Source: Sulfitobacter mediterraneus
GTDB lineage: Bacteria > Pseudomonadota > Alphaproteobacteria > Rhodobacterales > Rhodobacteraceae
Length of the DNA: 64,000 nt
Assembly (NCBI RefSeq): GCF_016801775.1
Contig: NZ_CP069004.1
Span: forward strand, 620,001-684,000
Direction of reading: 5' to 3'
In this document: positions 63,042 to 64,000 of the stretch, in pieces
How the letters are laid out: each line of letters starts with the position of its first letter
How positions within the stretch are numbered: position 1 is the stretch's first letter
Notes under the pieces: generated by a model
Told to the model about the DNA's origin: nothing
Databases searched by the model: none
The model's input: the letters and a program-made list of their open reading frames with translations, nothing else
Translations under genes and position numbers: made by a program

Positions 63042-63947
63042 ATGATACCAAAGATTGATCTGGCCGCATTGACGGCAGGAGACAACGCCGCGCTTGAGGC
63101 GATGCAGGGTGCCGCGACGGATGTCGGCTTTGCCACCGTGTACAACACCGCGCTGACCGAGGCAAAGGTGTCAGAGGTGATCGAAACCTACCGCGCCTTT
63201 TTCAAGCTGCCTGATGCGCAAAAGGCTGCCTACGACATGGCCAAGACCGGATCCAATCGCGGCTGGGGCGCTGCGGCCTCTGAACAGGTGGACCCGGATG
63301 CCAACCCCGATTTCAAACAGGTGTTCGATTGCGGTCTGACACTGCCCGCGGACGATCCCCTGTTGGACAATCCGTTCTACGCGCCAAACCGCTGGCCGGA
63401 TCAACCGGCGGCGTTTCAGGCCGTTGTGGGCGGCTATTATGAGGCCGCTTGCGTGGTCGCGATGGATGTTCTGCGCGGGGTGGCTGCGTCTATTGGCAAG
63501 CCACGCGACAGCTTTGACGATGCCTTTGAAAAACCCATGGCCCTGCTGCGCGGCAATTTTTATCCGACCCGTCCTGCGGATGCAGGTGCCAAGGATTTTG
63601 GCATTGCCACCCATACCGATTATGGCTGCCTGACCCTGCTGGCGGCAGATGGATCACCGGGGCTTGAGGTGCGCAAACGCGGAGGCGGCTGGATACCGGT
63701 TGCCGCGCCGCCGGGCGAATTTGTTATCAACTTTGGCGAGATGATGGAGTTTTGGAGCGGCGGAACCGTCAAAGCGACCCCGCACCGCGTTGTGGGCGGC
63801 AGCAACGAACGCATATCGGTGCCGATGTTCTTTAACCCCACCCATGACACCAATGTCGCCCCTGAGGCCAGTGATCAGGTGATCATGGCAGGCGATCACC
63901 TGACAAAGCGTTACAACGAAACCTACGTGCATCTGCAGAAAAAGTGA
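63042..63947 (+). CDS. 2-oxoglutarate/Fe(II)-dependent oxygenase, isopenicillin N synthase-like
   Basis: 301 residues. N-terminal DIOX_N segment (IPKIDLAALTAGDNAALEAM), then the Fe ligands HTDYGCLTLL (His-x-Asp) and TPHRVV (distal His), and 2-oxoglutarate-binding Arg in ERISVPMFF. Homologous to IPNS-family plant-type oxygenases; the bacterial substrate is unknown and antibiotic synthesis should not be inferred. It overlaps the next gene by 4 bp. Confidence 0.88.
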   Translation: MIPKIDLAALTAGDNAALEAMQGAATDVGFATVYNTALTEAKVSEVIETYRAFFKLPDAQKAAYDMAKTGSNRGWGAAASEQVDPDANPDFKQVFDCGLTLPADDPLLDNPFYAPNRWPDQPAAFQAVVGGYYEAACVVAMDVLRGVAASIGKPRDSFDDAFEKPMALLRGNFYPTRPADAGAKDFGIATHTDYGCLTLLAADGSPGLEVRKRGGGWIPVAAPPGEFVINFGEMMEFWSGGTVKATPHRVVGGSNERISVPMFFNPTHDTNVAPEASDQVIMAGDHLTKRYNETYVHLQKK

Positions 63948-64000
63948 CAGCACAGGCCCGATATGAGGCGGAAGTGCTGCGTGTCTGGGGGGATGCGCAG
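63944..64000 (+). CDS. start of next gene (partial, 3' end outside window)
   Basis: A GTG overlaps the oxygenase stop codon (GTGA) and opens a frame to the window end: VTAQARYEAEVLRVWGDAQ. The coupling to the oxygenase gene supports it being real, but 19 residues are too few to name. Confidence 0.5.
   Translation, partial: MTAQARYEAEVLRVWGDAQ

Noticed and set aside
63042..63947. Beta-lactam biosynthesis gene
   Set aside because: Resemblance to isopenicillin N synthase is at superfamily level only and no other antibiotic gene is present.

Overview
This 64 kb stretch looks like an ordinary chromosomal segment of a marine alphaproteobacterium of the Rhodobacteraceae (Roseobacter group). The evidence is the high-GC coding sequence, Rhodobacterales-type gene neighbourhoods (zauP-zapA near transketolase and two GAPDH genes; cysG-DUF2849-cysI-cysH-DUF934-fpr; grxD/bolA), and an alphaproteobacterial LexA box (GTTC-N7-GTTC) ahead of uvrA. 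No tRNA, rRNA, CRISPR array, transposase, integrase or phage gene was seen. The gene at the left edge (WYL regulator) and the one at the right edge are cut by the window.

Layout. 1-4.7 kb: WYL regulator, methyltransferase, M23 endopeptidase plus bactofilin (cell envelope), BCP peroxiredoxin plus DUF455 protein. 4.7-16.9 kb: large AsmA-like protein, queA, two MFS transporters, DUF924 protein, a stand-alone lpdA, SOS-controlled uvrA. 16.9-24.1 kb: a valine/isobutyrate catabolic operon (mmsA, acyl-CoA dehydrogenase, 3-hydroxyisobutyryl-CoA hydrolase, mmsB, then a MmgE/PrpD protein) with a divergent LysR regulator and a 20-bp palindrome between them. 24.1-31.1 kb: CBS protein, coaD, two GAPDH paralogues flanking a 47-residue membrane protein, a DUF808 membrane protein, transketolase. 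31.3-34.0 kb: zauP-zapA (FtsZ-ring factors), a Popeye-like cyclic-nucleotide-domain membrane protein, bolA-hypothetical-grxD. 34.2-40.2 kb: molybdenum hydroxylase operon (xdhC, molybdopterin-binding protein, and S-L-M subunits of the form II, 'CO dehydrogenase-like' type). 40.3-47.2 kb: OmpA-family protein, a P450 / methyltransferase-like / small membrane protein operon, a 124-bp tandem repeat array built from the 3' end of infC, infC itself, and an Ala/Thr/Glu-rich repeat protein. 47.2-53.3 kb: assimilatory sulfate reduction operon with a divergent Lrp-type regulator. 53.4-61.9 kb: nitroreductase, a second P450, and a complete C4-dicarboxylate TRAP system (dctB-dctD-dctP-dctQ-dctM) with two matching palindromic operators. 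61.9-64 kb: DUF6500 protein, tpiA, a 2-oxoglutarate/Fe(II) oxygenase and the start of the next gene.

Most of the window is conserved housekeeping and catabolism. The parts most worth a second look are: the P450/ICMT-like membrane operon beside the infC-derived tandem repeats (a possible inserted module); the probable AUC start codon of infC; the paired GAPDHs, one lacking the NAD-selecting Asp, with an unlisted small membrane protein between them; the DctD-like regulator without a GAFTGA loop and its twin operators; and the Popeye-like protein lacking the usual phosphate-binding Arg. I found no convincing entirely new defence or mobile system.
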